A stretch of 64,000 nucleotides of DNA from Microbacterium arborescens (lineage in GTDB: Bacteria > Actinomycetota > Actinomycetes > Actinomycetales > Microbacteriaceae). The notes beneath the pieces were generated by a model. It was not told the DNA's origin and did no database searches. It saw nothing but the letters and a program-made list of their open reading frames with translations. Below are positions 34,336 to 42,752 of this stretch, one piece after another. The first letter of the stretch is position 1. Each line of letters opens with the position of its first letter. The stretch covers positions 372,001 to 436,000 of the forward strand of contig QNUV01000021.1 in assembly GCA_003339645.1 (NCBI GenBank). Reading direction: 5' to 3'. A program made the translations under genes and the position numbers.

Positions 34336-35303
34336 GAGTGCTCCTTCCGGCGACGGGTGGCGAGGGCCTGGATGACGCCGATCAGGACGATCACGGCGAA
34401 GAAGACGTACGAGATCGCCGCCGAGTAGCCGAAGCGGTACCCGACGAACCCGGACTCGTAGATGTACTGCACGATCGAGCGGGTCGTCTCGCTCGCGATG
34501 CCTCCGAGCATCTGGTACGCCTGGTCGAACAGCTTCAGCGAAGCCAGCACCTGCAGGATGACGATGAGCACGGTGACCTGCCCGAGCTGCGGGATCGTGA
34601 TCGAGAAGAGCTTGCGCCACTCCCCCGCGCCGTCGATGGATGCGGCTTCGTACTGGGTCTCGGGGATGTTCTGGAGGGCCGCGAGGTAGAGCAGGAAGTT
34701 GAAGCCGATCGTCCACCACACCGTCGCGACGACGATCGCGAGCATGTTGGTGTCGGGATTCTGCAGCCAGGCGATCGGCTCGAGCCCGAACGCCTCGAGG
34801 ATGCCGTTGGCCGCGCCGATCTGCGGGTTGAAGATCCACACCCAGATCTGCGAGATGACCGTGGAGGCGAGCAGGTACGGCATGAAGAACGACAGCCGCC
34901 AGAGCCACTGCCCGGGCAGGCCGCGCTGCACGAGCAGCGCCATGACCAGGGCGAGGACGACGAGCGGCACGGTCGACAGAACCGTGAACCAGGCGGTGTT
35001 GCCGAGCGAGCGCCACATGACGGGGTCGCCGAGCGCTTCGACGTAGTTCGCGATGCCGATGAACGATCCGCCGGCGCCCGTCAGCGACTGGTCGGTGAAG
35101 CTCAGATAGAGCCCGTGCAGCAGCGGCCACACGAGGAAGAGGAGGAAGGCGGCGAGGAAGGGCGCGAGGAAGGTCCAGGCGATGCGCTGCTCTCCGCGGT
35201 CGCCGACGTGACGGTGCCGCCGCGTGCGGTCGCCGGTGACGATCGTCCGCGTCGCGGCCGTGTCGGCGAGACCGGCGCGGCCGGATCCGGTGTCGAGGGT
35301 CAT
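34332..35303 (-). CDS. Sugar ABC transporter permease (MalF/AraP type)
   Basis: 323 residues, six helices after a ~40-residue cytoplasmic lead. FLLFLVWPLLHGLYLSFTD near helix 1 and the EAA loop NIPETQYEAASIDGAGEWRKLFSITIPQL are CUT1 signatures. The ATG overlaps the binding-protein stop by 4 nt. Confidence 0.92.
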   Translation of the reverse strand: MTLDTGSGRAGLADTAATRTIVTGDRTRRHRHVGDRGEQRIAWTFLAPFLAAFLLFLVWPLLHGLYLSFTDQSLTGAGGSFIGIANYVEALGDPVMWRSLGNTAWFTVLSTVPLVVLALVMALLVQRGLPGQWLWRLSFFMPYLLASTVISQIWVWIFNPQIGAANGILEAFGLEPIAWLQNPDTNMLAIVVATVWWTIGFNFLLYLAALQNIPETQYEAASIDGAGEWRKLFSITIPQLGQVTVLIVILQVLASLKLFDQAYQMLGGIASETTRSIVQYIYESGFVGYRFGYSAAISYVFFAVIVLIGVIQALATRRRKEHS

Positions 35304-36631
35304 GCGCGGGCTCCTTCCGGTGCGGCGGGGTTCGGCGTCTGCAGGCGCAGGTCGACACCCGCGCGGAAGCGGGCGATCGCCTGAGCCGGGTCGGCGCCCT
35401 GGAGCAGGACGTTCTGCACGGCGGCGCCGAAGTCGGCCTGGAAGCGCGAGCCCGAGCCGGTGAACCACGCCGGCGGGTCGTACCGGACGAGCTCGGCGGC
35501 CTCGGCGTAGTGCGCCTGCGGCAGCAGGTCGGCATAGGCGGCCGACTGCGTGACCGGGAGGTAGGCGGGGATGTGTCCTGCCCCTGCCCAGTCGAACGAG
35601 CCCTTCAGGATGTCGGCGACGAAACGGTAGACGAGGTCGCGGGTCTCCTCGTCGGGTGCGCTCTGGTGCGGCAGCGTGAACGAGTGCGAGTCGGCGTAGA
35701 CCGACGGGGTGCCGAACACGGCCGGGATGATCGCGGCGTCGATCGGCAGGTTCTGCTGCTGCATCGAGCGCAGTTCCCAGACGCCGGTGAGGAACAGTCC
35801 GCTGCGACCGGTGGCGAACTCCGCGATCGCGCTCTGGTAGTCGGCGCTGCGCGAGGCGATCTCGTCGTCGAGGAGCTGCTGCATGAAGCTGAGCGCCGCG
35901 ACCGCGGCATCCTCGTCGATCTGCGCCCTGCCGCCCTCGGGAAGCTCGATCTCGAGCCCGTGCTGCGTGTAGAGCGTGTAGAAGAGGCGCCACATCTGCG
36001 CGCCGTCGCCGAGGTAGCCGAACGACAGCCCGTGCGACTCCGAGACCGCGGCCACCGCCCGTCCGAGCTCGAGGAAGTCGTCGGGCGAGGTGATCGGCGG
36101 CAGCTTGCCGTCGCTGTCGAGCACACCCGCCTCGGCGCAGATGTCGGTGTTGTACATCAGGATGAACGGGTGCGCGTCGAGCGCGACGCTGTAGAGGTCG
36201 TCGCCGATGAAGCCCTTGCGCCAGATCGCGTCGGTGAAGGTGCTCGCGTCGACGCCGAGGTCGGCCAGGCGTGCGGTGTCCCACGTGTCGAGCAGCCCGC
36301 CCGGCGCATAGCCGACGACGCGCGAGGCGTGCATGACCGAGACGTCGGGCGCCCGCCCGCCCGCGGCCGCCATCGCGAGCTTCGTGTAGTACGGCTCGCC
36401 CCAGGCGAGCACGGTCGGGCGCACGCGGTAGTCGGACTGCGCGGCGTTGACGCCGTCGATGAGCCCGGACATCGTCACGCCGTCGGCACCGGAGAGCAGG
36501 TGCCAGAACTGAAGGGTGCGGGCGCCCGTACCGCCGGGGAGACCGGCGCACGAGGCGAGGAAGGCGGTTCCGGCGAGGGCTGCGGCTCCCGTGAGGAACC
36601 GCCGTCTGCTGAGTTCTATGGGTGGGGCCAT
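35300..36631 (-). CDS. Sugar ABC transporter substrate-binding lipoprotein
   Basis: 443 residues. The signal peptide combines a twin-arginine-like SRRRFLTG with a lipobox LASC, so it may be a Tat-exported lipoprotein. The mature CUT1 binding protein shows LQFWHLLSGADG and YNTDICAEAG. GH51 and LacI neighbours suggest arabinose or arabino-oligosaccharides as ligand. First structural gene of the operon, behind the CG-centred operator at 36686. Confidence 0.9.
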   Translation of the reverse strand: MAPPIELSRRRFLTGAAALAGTAFLASCAGLPGGTGARTLQFWHLLSGADGVTMSGLIDGVNAAQSDYRVRPTVLAWGEPYYTKLAMAAAGGRAPDVSVMHASRVVGYAPGGLLDTWDTARLADLGVDASTFTDAIWRKGFIGDDLYSVALDAHPFILMYNTDICAEAGVLDSDGKLPPITSPDDFLELGRAVAAVSESHGLSFGYLGDGAQMWRLFYTLYTQHGLEIELPEGGRAQIDEDAAVAALSFMQQLLDDEIASRSADYQSAIAEFATGRSGLFLTGVWELRSMQQQNLPIDAAIIPAVFGTPSVYADSHSFTLPHQSAPDEETRDLVYRFVADILKGSFDWAGAGHIPAYLPVTQSAAYADLLPQAHYAEAAELVRYDPPAWFTGSGSRFQADFGAAVQNVLLQGADPAQAIARFRAGVDLRLQTPNPAAPEGARA

Positions 36632-36685
36632 CGGTCACTCCTTTGTGACGGCACGACATCGTGACAACCAGGGACCCTCATACTT

Positions 36686-36699
36686 TTACATCGATGTAA
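36686..36699. promoter_or_regulatory. Putative LacI-type operator of the arabinoside operon
   Basis: TTACATCGATGTAA is a perfect 14-bp CG-centred palindrome, 55 bp before the binding-protein ATG. It probably binds the LacI regulator encoded just upstream. A possible -10 (TAAAAGTAT) follows on the minus strand. Confidence 0.7.
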
Positions 36700-36728
36700 T
36701 CAATGCGCAAGGAAAATCCGGATGCCGC

Positions 36729-36758
36729 CACCGATGGCGTTCCGCGACGCCATCGGTG
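36729..36758 (-). terminator. Terminator hairpin after the LacI gene
   Basis: CACCGATGGCG and CGCCATCGGTG form an 11-bp perfect stem with an 8-nt loop just past the LacI stop. On the minus strand it is followed at a distance by ATTTTCC. It would separate the regulator transcript from the importer operon. Confidence 0.6.
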
Positions 36759-36760
36759 CG

Positions 36761-37813
36761 TCACCGTCGCGCGGAGATGCCGCGGGGCGCGCCATCCGTG
36801 CTGGCGCGGGCGACGACGCGATGCGCGATCGCGACGGCGCGGACCGGGATGTCGCGCGCCGCGATGCGCTCCTCCAGAAGCGCCATGGTCGCGCGCGCGA
36901 ACTCGACCCGGTCGAACGACACGGTCGTCAGCTCGGGCGTGGTGTAGCGCGACTGCTCGATGTCGTCGAAGCCGCACACGAGCACGTCGTCCGGCACCCG
37001 GATGCCCGCACGCGCCAGCTCGTGCAGCGCACCCACCGCGATCGAGTCGGTGAAGCAGAGGACAGCGTCGACGTCGACCCCGCGCTCCAGCAGCGTCCGG
37101 ACGCCGATCGCGCCCGCCTCCATGTTCCACGGCAGGGCGTTGATCTCTCGGCGACGATCGTGCGCGAGACCCGCTTCGTCGAGCGCGTCGCGTACCCCGG
37201 CGAGGCGCAGGCGGCTCGTCGCCGTCGCGAGGCCGGCCTGCTCATCGCCGCCGATCGCGGCGATGCGTCGCGCGCCGCGGGACACCAGGTGCGCGACGGC
37301 GTCGCGCGCCCCGGCGCGACTGTCGACGAGAACCCGGTCGGTGACGTGCTGCTCGACCTCTCCGATCAGCACGACGGGCGGCAGCCGCTCATCACGGTCG
37401 ACCACGCTGTCCTCGATGCGGATCGGATTCAGGACGACACCGTCGACGAGGTGCTGTCGCGCCCGTGAGACGAGGTCTCGCTCGCGCTCGGGCTCGAGCG
37501 CCGTCTCCTCGATCTGCACCGCATAGCCGCGCTGATGCGCCGCATCGACGAGGTGATGCAGCATCTCGGCGGAGTACGCCGTCGCGAGGTCCGGCAGCGC
37601 GATGGCGATGACACCGGAGCGGCCGTTCCGCAGCCCGCGGGCGCTGAGGTTGGGCACGAAGTCGAGCTCGCGCATGGCCGACTCCACGCGCTGCTGCGTC
37701 TCGGGACGGACGACCGCGGTGCCCGTCAGCACGTTGGAGACCGTCTTCGCCGAGACTCCGGCGAGCGCCGCCACATCCTTCATGGTGGCTCGGCCGGCTC
37801 TTCCCTTCGGCAT
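36761..37813 (-). CDS. LacI-family regulator of the arabinoside operon
   Basis: 350 residues. HTH TMKDVAALAGVSAKTVSNVLTG, hinge NLSARGLRNGRSGVIAIALPD, and an effector domain ending in DVLVCGFDDIEQSRYTTPELTTV. It sits directly upstream of the importer operon, on the same strand. The ATG at 37813 follows a TAGTCT box by 6 nt, consistent with a leaderless mRNA. An in-frame GTG lies 6 nt further upstream. The ligand (arabinose or an arabinoside) is inferred from neighbours. Confidence 0.9.
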   Translation of the reverse strand: MPKGRAGRATMKDVAALAGVSAKTVSNVLTGTAVVRPETQQRVESAMRELDFVPNLSARGLRNGRSGVIAIALPDLATAYSAEMLHHLVDAAHQRGYAVQIEETALEPERERDLVSRARQHLVDGVVLNPIRIEDSVVDRDERLPPVVLIGEVEQHVTDRVLVDSRAGARDAVAHLVSRGARRIAAIGGDEQAGLATATSRLRLAGVRDALDEAGLAHDRRREINALPWNMEAGAIGVRTLLERGVDVDAVLCFTDSIAVGALHELARAGIRVPDDVLVCGFDDIEQSRYTTPELTTVSFDRVEFARATMALLEERIAARDIPVRAVAIAHRVVARASTDGAPRGISARR

Positions 37814-37819
37814 GAGCAC

Positions 37820-37825
37820 AGACTA
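37820..37825 (-). promoter_or_regulatory. -10 box of the LacI gene overlapping the thiD-tenA stop codon
   Basis: TAGTCT on the minus strand begins with the TAG that terminates the thiD-tenA gene and lies 6 nt before the regulator's ATG. Confidence 0.45.
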
Positions 37826-39346
37826 GGCCCCGCGCACAGCCCCTCCCGCCCGTGCTGCGCCGACCAGCGCTGCGACGGGGGCCTCGAAGAAGGCGAGCTC
37901 GTGGCGCATCGATCGTTCGAACGCGACGCTCATCCGCTCGCGCTCGAACGCCGATGCGCCTGCGGCGGCCCGGTCGGCGATCTCGATCGCGGCACGGGTC
38001 GACGCGGCGAACGCGGGGTCGGCATAGGTCGAGAGCCAGTCCCGATACGGATGCCGCGCGTGGGATGCCGCTGCGAACCGCTCGCCCACATCGGAGTAGA
38101 GCCAGAAGCACGGCAGGAGGGCGGCGACCAGTTCGCCGTACGAGCCGCGGGCCGACGCCGCATGCAGGTGATCGGTATACGCGAGCGTCGTGGGCGCCGG
38201 TTCCGCGGTATCTGCGTCGACGCGCGAGCGATGCAGCTCCGACTCGACTGCGATCGCCGAGGCGGCGGCTTCCGCCCAGAACACCTGTTCATCGCTCCGC
38301 GGCGCGAGAGCGCTGGCGCGGGCGAGCACGCGGGCGTACTCCGAGAGGTACAGCGCGTCCTGTTCGAGGTACCAGGCGAACACGGGCTCATCGAGCGACC
38401 CCGTGCGCAGCCCGTCGACGAAGCCGCACGCGTCGACGGCTGCGCGCAGCGGAGCCGCCTCGGCCCATACGCGCGCTGTCCACGACAACGACGAGACAGG
38501 CGACACCGGCGACGGGAGGTGCGGGCGTAGTTCGTGCAGGTGGTCGACGGGCCCGTTGCCGCGACCGACGCCGAGCGCCGCGCCGGCCGCGATCGCACCG
38601 GCCAGCCACGCCGTGGCGCGCGGGAGGGCGTCGGTCCAGTCGACGCCGCTCGCGCCGAGGGTCGCCATCGCCGACGACAGCGAGCATCCGGTGCCGTGCG
38701 TGTTGGTCGAGGCGATGCGCCGCCGGGCCACCTCTGCGGCGACGCCGTCCGGCGTCACGATCGCGTCGGGGCAGTCCTCGCCGGCGAGATGCCCGCCCTT
38801 GACCAGCACGATCGAGCCCGAGGCGCGGGCGAAGCGCAACGCCTGCGCGAGCGCATCCCGCCACGACCGCGCGACCGGCTCCTCCGTCAGGACGGCCAGC
38901 TCGGGGAGGTTGGGCGTCACGAGGGCGGCGCGCCGGCAGAGGTCGCGGATCGCAGCCTCCGCGGCGGGGTCGAGCAGGCGATCGCCGCTCGTGGCGACCA
39001 TGACGGGGTCCAGCACGACGAGGTCGTGGCCGCGGCGAGCGAGCCAGTCGTCGACGACCGCGATGAGCGGCGCGGAGTGCAGCATCCCGATCTTGATGGC
39101 ATCGATCTCGACGTCGTCGCCCACGGCGTCGAGCTGCGCGCGCAGGAACTCAGCCGGAGGCACGTGCACCGCCCGCACGCCGCGGGTGTTCTGCGCCACG
39201 AGCGCCGTCACGACGGCCATCCCGTAGCCGCCCATCGCGGCGATCGACTTCAGGTCGGCCTGGATGCCGGCGCCGCCCGAGGGGTCGGTGCCGGCGATGC
39301 TCAGCACCCGCGGCACCCGGGGCGCCGCCGGTACCCCCGGGGTCAC
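37823..39346 (-). CDS. thiD: Fused HMP/HMP-P kinase and thiaminase II (ThiD-TenA)
   Basis: 507 residues. Residues 1-270 are ThiD: VLSIAGTDPSGGAGIQADLK, VLDPVMVATSGDRLL and the ATP-site NTHGTGCSLSSAMA. Residues ~285-507 are TenA: EPVFAWYLEQDALYL, the catalytic Cys in LLPCFWLYSDVG and the C-terminal FERSMRHELAFFEA. The fusion salvages the pyrimidine moiety from degraded thiamin and phosphorylates it twice. The GTG start overlaps the thiE stop by 4 nt. Such fusions are known in actinobacteria. Confidence 0.93.
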   Translation of the reverse strand: MTPGVPAAPRVPRVLSIAGTDPSGGAGIQADLKSIAAMGGYGMAVVTALVAQNTRGVRAVHVPPAEFLRAQLDAVGDDVEIDAIKIGMLHSAPLIAVVDDWLARRGHDLVVLDPVMVATSGDRLLDPAAEAAIRDLCRRAALVTPNLPELAVLTEEPVARSWRDALAQALRFARASGSIVLVKGGHLAGEDCPDAIVTPDGVAAEVARRRIASTNTHGTGCSLSSAMATLGASGVDWTDALPRATAWLAGAIAAGAALGVGRGNGPVDHLHELRPHLPSPVSPVSSLSWTARVWAEAAPLRAAVDACGFVDGLRTGSLDEPVFAWYLEQDALYLSEYARVLARASALAPRSDEQVFWAEAAASAIAVESELHRSRVDADTAEPAPTTLAYTDHLHAASARGSYGELVAALLPCFWLYSDVGERFAAASHARHPYRDWLSTYADPAFAASTRAAIEIADRAAAGASAFERERMSVAFERSMRHELAFFEAPVAALVGAARAGGAVRGA

Positions 39347-39990
39347 CGGTCGCCCCCGCGGGCGAAGGCACGGGCCGCGGCGGCGGGATCTGCGGCGCCA
39401 CAGATCGCCGACACGACGGCGACCCCGGCCGCGCCCGCACGGCGAAGCGGAACGACGTCCTCGGCGACGACGCCGCCGATCGCGACGCACGCGAGCGGCG
39501 TGGCCGCGGCGCGTTCGGCGAATCCGTCTATGCCGAGGGCCGGCGGGTGATCGGCCTTCGTGGAGGTCGGCCGGATCACACCGACACCGAGATAATCGAG
39601 GGTTCCGTGCGGCATCGCGTGGGCGGCTTGCAGATGCGCCGCCGTGTTCGCCGTCCACCCGATGACGGCGCCCGTCCCGAGCAGCCTGCGCGCGGTCGTG
39701 GGTGGGATGTCGTTCTGACCGAGATGCACGCCGTCCACGCGGGCACCCGCATCGATGGCGGCGAGGGCGACGTCGACCCGGTCGTCGATGAGCAGGGGGA
39801 CCCGTCCGGCGATCACCTCCGACAGCACCCGAGCGCGGCGGACGAGCTCCGCCGCGCTCACTCTCTTGTCGCGCAGCTGCACGACGGTCACGCCCCCGTC
39901 GATCGCGGCGTCGACGATCGACGGCAGCGCGTCGGCATCGAGCCGGTCATCGGTGACGAGGTGCAGAGCGAGGTCGACCCGGCGGGTCAC
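39343..39990 (-). CDS. thiE: Thiamin-phosphate synthase
   Basis: 215 residues, TIM barrel. It joins HMP-PP with thiazole phosphate. Motifs are [52 protein letters not shown] and [12 protein letters not shown]. The GTG start overlaps the thiM stop. Confidence 0.94.
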   Translation of the reverse strand: MTRRVDLALHLVTDDRLDADALPSIVDAAIDGGVTVVQLRDKRVSAAELVRRARVLSEVIAGRVPLLIDDRVDVALAAIDAGARVDGVHLGQNDIPPTTARRLLGTGAVIGWTANTAAHLQAAHAMPHGTLDYLGVGVIRPTSTKADHPPALGIDGFAERAAATPLACVAIGGVVAEDVVPLRRAGAAGVAVVSAICGAADPAAAARAFARGGDR

Positions 39991-40805
39991 CGCGTCGCCT
40001 CCGCGCTCGCGAGGTGCGCCTCGACCCGGGACCCGTCGAGGTCCTCGGGGCTCAGCGCCGCGAGCGCGTCGAGGAACGCGACGGCGAACGAACCGGGGCC
40101 GGACGAGACGGATGCCGCGGCCTCGGCCGCGTGCTTGTGCACGACCGACGCGGCGATCGCCGCCGAGAACGGCTCGACGACGCCGAGGAAGGCCGCCATC
40201 GTCGCGCCCAGCGAACAGCCCCCGCCGGTGACCCGGGTCAGCAGGGGATCTCCCCCGCGCACCCGCGCGACCCGCTCGCCGTCGGTGATGAGATCGACCT
40301 CTCCCGACACCGCGACCACCGTCCCGGTCCGGCGCGCGAGGTCGGCAGCCGCCGCGTGCACCGAGTCCGGGTCGTCGACGCTGTCGACGCCGCGTCCGCC
40401 GGAACCGCCGCCGGCGACCGCCGCGACCTCGGAGGCATTGCCCCGGATGATCGCGGGTTGAGCGGCGACGAGCTCCGCCGCGAGAGCGGTGCGGATCGGC
40501 AGCATCCCGACCGCGACAGGGTCCAGCACCCAGCGCCGCGTCGCCGCCACGATCTCACGGGCGCTGGCCTGCTGCTGGGGATTCGGGGTGCCGAGGTTGA
40601 TCAGCACGCCGTCGGCGATTCCGGCGAAGATCCCCGCTTCACCGGCGATGTCGACCATGGCAGGACTCGCCCCGAGCGCGAGCAGCGCATTCGCGGTGAA
40701 CCCGGTGACGACGGCGTTGGTCACGCAGTGGGTGAGCGGAACGGCATCCCGCAGCGCTCGGAGCGCCGCTTCCGGTCCTCGGACGGTGGGCACGACATCG
40801 CGCAT
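39987..40805 (-). CDS. thiM: Hydroxyethylthiazole kinase
   Basis: 272 residues. It phosphorylates the thiazole alcohol for salvage. Features are [56 protein letters not shown] and [15 protein letters not shown]. The ATG at 40805 is 7 nt after GAAGGGA, which is also the 3' end of the TPP riboswitch, so its translation is the likely control point. First gene of the thi operon. Confidence 0.95.
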   Translation of the reverse strand: MRDVVPTVRGPEAALRALRDAVPLTHCVTNAVVTGFTANALLALGASPAMVDIAGEAGIFAGIADGVLINLGTPNPQQQASAREIVAATRRWVLDPVAVGMLPIRTALAAELVAAQPAIIRGNASEVAAVAGGGSGGRGVDSVDDPDSVHAAAADLARRTGTVVAVSGEVDLITDGERVARVRGGDPLLTRVTGGGCSLGATMAAFLGVVEPFSAAIAASVVHKHAAEAAASVSSGPGSFAVAFLDALAALSPEDLDGSRVEAHLASAEATR

Positions 40806-40810
40806 TTCGA

Positions 40811-40890
40811 CATCCCTTCGCCAGCATTGCACTGGAGCAGGTTCGACGGGTCTGATCTCAGCTCGCGGTCGCGGGCACCCCGTGTCGGGA
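40811..40890 (-). ncRNA. TPP riboswitch (THI element)
   Basis: On the minus strand the order ACACGGGGTGCCC, GCTGAGA, ACCCG, GAACCTG, CAATGCTGGCGAAGGGA reproduces the conserved THI box. It closely parallels the E. coli thiM aptamer, in which the 3' P1 strand and the Shine-Dalgarno coincide. When TPP is bound, GAAGGGA would be sequestered and thiM translation blocked. A TATGGT box (40895-40900) is the probable -10. Confidence 0.93.
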
Positions 40891-40957
40891 CACGACCATA
40901 GCAGGCCGGTTTGCACCCTCTGGACCGCGATGCTTTTCTCCCGGTCCCCGAAGCGCG

Positions 40958-40963
40958 TAGGTT
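40958..40963 (+). promoter_or_regulatory. Possible -10 box for the membrane protein gene
   Basis: TAGGTT about 45 nt before the GTG at 41009. A purine-rich AGGGGGTGGGG precedes the start. Confidence 0.3.
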
Positions 40964-41008
40964 GCGAGTGAGCGCGCTTCACGGGCCGGCGCGCGAGGGG
41001 GTGGGGCC

Positions 41009-42007
41009 GTGCTGACAGCAGGCGCCGCACTGGTCTGCGCGTGTCTGGCGACCATCGCCGGACTCGTCGGGGTGCTCGCCCTGCGGCCGAGCTGGCGACG
41101 CCGCGGTGGACTGCTGCGCTTCGGCATCGTGGGCGCGCTGTCGGCGACGGCGGCGAGCCTGCTGTACCTCGTGCACACGAAGACCGGCGACGCCGCGACC
41201 CTCGTCATCAGCGACATCGCCATGGTTCTGGCCCCCGGCCTGGTCTTCGCCGGGCTGGGCTCATTGAGCGGCAGGGTTCTCGCCCGTGCCGGGGTCGCCC
41301 TTTCGCTCGCCGCCGTGGTCGGAGTCGTGTCCACGACGGTCGGGATGCCGGCGTCCCTCGCGGTGAAGGTCGTGGTCGTGGCTGCCGCCTGCGGGCTGAC
41401 CAGCGCCGCGGCGATGCAGCCGGCCATCGCCGCGAGACGCGGGTCCCGGCTGCTCGCGGTGACCATGGCCGCGTACGGGGTCTTCTCCCTGTGCCGCGCC
41501 GTCGTCGGGCTCACCACCGGGTGGGATTCGCCCCTCTACCGCTCGGCGCTGTCGGTCGTGCCCACGACTGTCGCCGGCGCTGCGCTCGTGCTCCTCAGCG
41601 GGATCGCGCTGCTGATGATCCTGTCGGACCGGAGCGCGGCGCTGGCCACGCAGCGCGAGCGCGCCGCCGGGAGGCTCGACCTCGAGCTCGGCCCGACATG
41701 GTCGGTCGGCCTGGGCTCGTTCGGCATCGTGCGCGCCGCGCTCGGCCCCGCCCGCGCGGATCGGATGAAAGACGACTTGATCGCCGCGGCACGGACGCTC
41801 GATCCGGATGCGGTCGTCGACGCGACGCGGACGGGAACGCGCGTGCGCATCGACGACGACCAGGCTGCCGTCGAGGAGGCGCTCCACGACCGCCTGATCG
41901 CTGCCGGGTGGACGCTGGGAGAGGTCAACCTGGTGTCGATCGAGGCAGCGGCGAGCGACGAGGCCGCGGCTGCGGTCGGCGACGGGGCCGGGGCCGGGGC
42001 CCGATGA
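41009..42007 (+). CDS. Polytopic membrane protein with cytoplasmic C-terminal domain
   Basis: 332 residues from GTG with a G-rich ribosome site. About seven hydrophobic segments fill residues 1-205. A soluble tail (about 210-332) begins after [15 protein letters not shown] and ends Ala/Gly/Asp-rich. No family recognised. It is divergent from the thi operon and precedes the GNAT gene by 62 bp. Function unknown. Confidence 0.7.
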   Translation: MLTAGAALVCACLATIAGLVGVLALRPSWRRRGGLLRFGIVGALSATAASLLYLVHTKTGDAATLVISDIAMVLAPGLVFAGLGSLSGRVLARAGVALSLAAVVGVVSTTVGMPASLAVKVVVVAAACGLTSAAAMQPAIAARRGSRLLAVTMAAYGVFSLCRAVVGLTTGWDSPLYRSALSVVPTTVAGAALVLLSGIALLMILSDRSAALATQRERAAGRLDLELGPTWSVGLGSFGIVRAALGPARADRMKDDLIAAARTLDPDAVVDATRTGTRVRIDDDQAAVEEALHDRLIAAGWTLGEVNLVSIEAAASDEAAAAVGDGAGAGAR

Positions 42008-42057
42008 CCCCGTCCGCAACCCCCTTTCCTCGATTTCACGCCACCGCCGGCCGCGCG

Positions 42058-42063
42058 TAGAGT
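42058..42063 (+). promoter_or_regulatory. -10 box of the GNAT gene (leaderless)
   Basis: TAGAGT lies 6 nt before the ATG at 42070, with no ribosome site. Confidence 0.45.
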
Positions 42064-42069
42064 CTGGCC

Positions 42070-42576
42070 ATGGAAGCCGAACTGCAGACCGACATCGTCG
42101 TCCGTCCGGTGCGGGATGTCGACGCCGAAGCCCTCGGGCGCGTGCACGCCACCTGCTGGCACGAGACGTACGACCACCTCATCAGCACCGCCGCGCTCCA
42201 GAGCGTGTCGCCGCGACGTCTCGCCGAGCTGTGGACACACTGGGCCGCACAGGGAGAGGACTTCCGGATGCACGCCGCGCTCGTCCGCGGCGAGATCGTC
42301 GGTTTCGTGGGGTCGGGCCCGGCTCGCGATCGCGACGCCCCTCGGATGCGCGAGCTCTACTTCATCTACCTCCTCGACGCGTGGCACGGCACCGGCATCG
42401 GCCAGCGCCTCTTCGACGCCGCCGTCGAGAAGGACGAGGGCGTCTACCTGTGGGTCGCGGAGGACAACCCCCGCGCGCACCGCTTCTACGAGCGCAACGG
42501 CTTCACGCTCGACGGGCAGACGCACACCGAGCCGTTCCTCGGCGAAACGCTGACCGAGGTCCGTTTCGTCCGCTGA
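42070..42576 (+). CDS. GNAT-family N-acetyltransferase
   Basis: 168 residues. RPVRDVDAEALGRVHATCWHETYDHLI opens the fold. The acetyl-CoA loop reads DAWHGTGIGQRLFDAAV (Q/R-x-x-G-x-G/A type). The C-terminal NPRAHRFYERNGFTLDG is standard GNAT. The acceptor substrate is unknown. Confidence 0.88.
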   Translation: MEAELQTDIVVRPVRDVDAEALGRVHATCWHETYDHLISTAALQSVSPRRLAELWTHWAAQGEDFRMHAALVRGEIVGFVGSGPARDRDAPRMRELYFIYLLDAWHGTGIGQRLFDAAVEKDEGVYLWVAEDNPRAHRFYERNGFTLDGQTHTEPFLGETLTEVRFVR

Positions 42577-42588
42577 GTCGGAGTTCGC

Positions 42589-42692
42589 CCCGCTCGGCTA
42601 GGTCGCGAGGCTTCGGCGAGCTGACTCGCCTCGACTGGCTATTCGGCCTCGGCGGATGGCGCCTCTTCTCCCCCGCTGGGCTAGGTCACGAG
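42589..42692. repeat. Pair of 21-bp direct repeats upstream of the HNH gene
   Basis: CCCGCTCGGCTAGGTCGCGAG (42589-42609) recurs with two changes at 42672-42692, a period of 83 bp. Between them GGCGAG-CTGA-CTCGCC (42615-42630) forms a small perfect hairpin. Otherwise the 176-bp gap shows only the promoter of the HNH gene. Confidence 0.6.
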
Positions 42693-42740
42693 TTACCCAC
42701 AATCGCACTTTTGTTCGAGTTCGATGTCGTACCCCACTGC

Positions 42741-42746
42741 CATAAT
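42741..42746 (+). promoter_or_regulatory. -10 box of the HNH gene (leaderless)
   Basis: CATAAT lies 6 nt before the ATG at 42753, with no ribosome site. Confidence 0.45.
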
Positions 42747-42752
42747 GGGAAC

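Noticed and set aside
36729-36758. Hairpin before the arabinoside operon as a riboswitch
   Set aside because: It lies a few bases past the LacI stop, is a simple perfect stem-loop and shows no conserved aptamer sequence. A terminator is the simpler reading.
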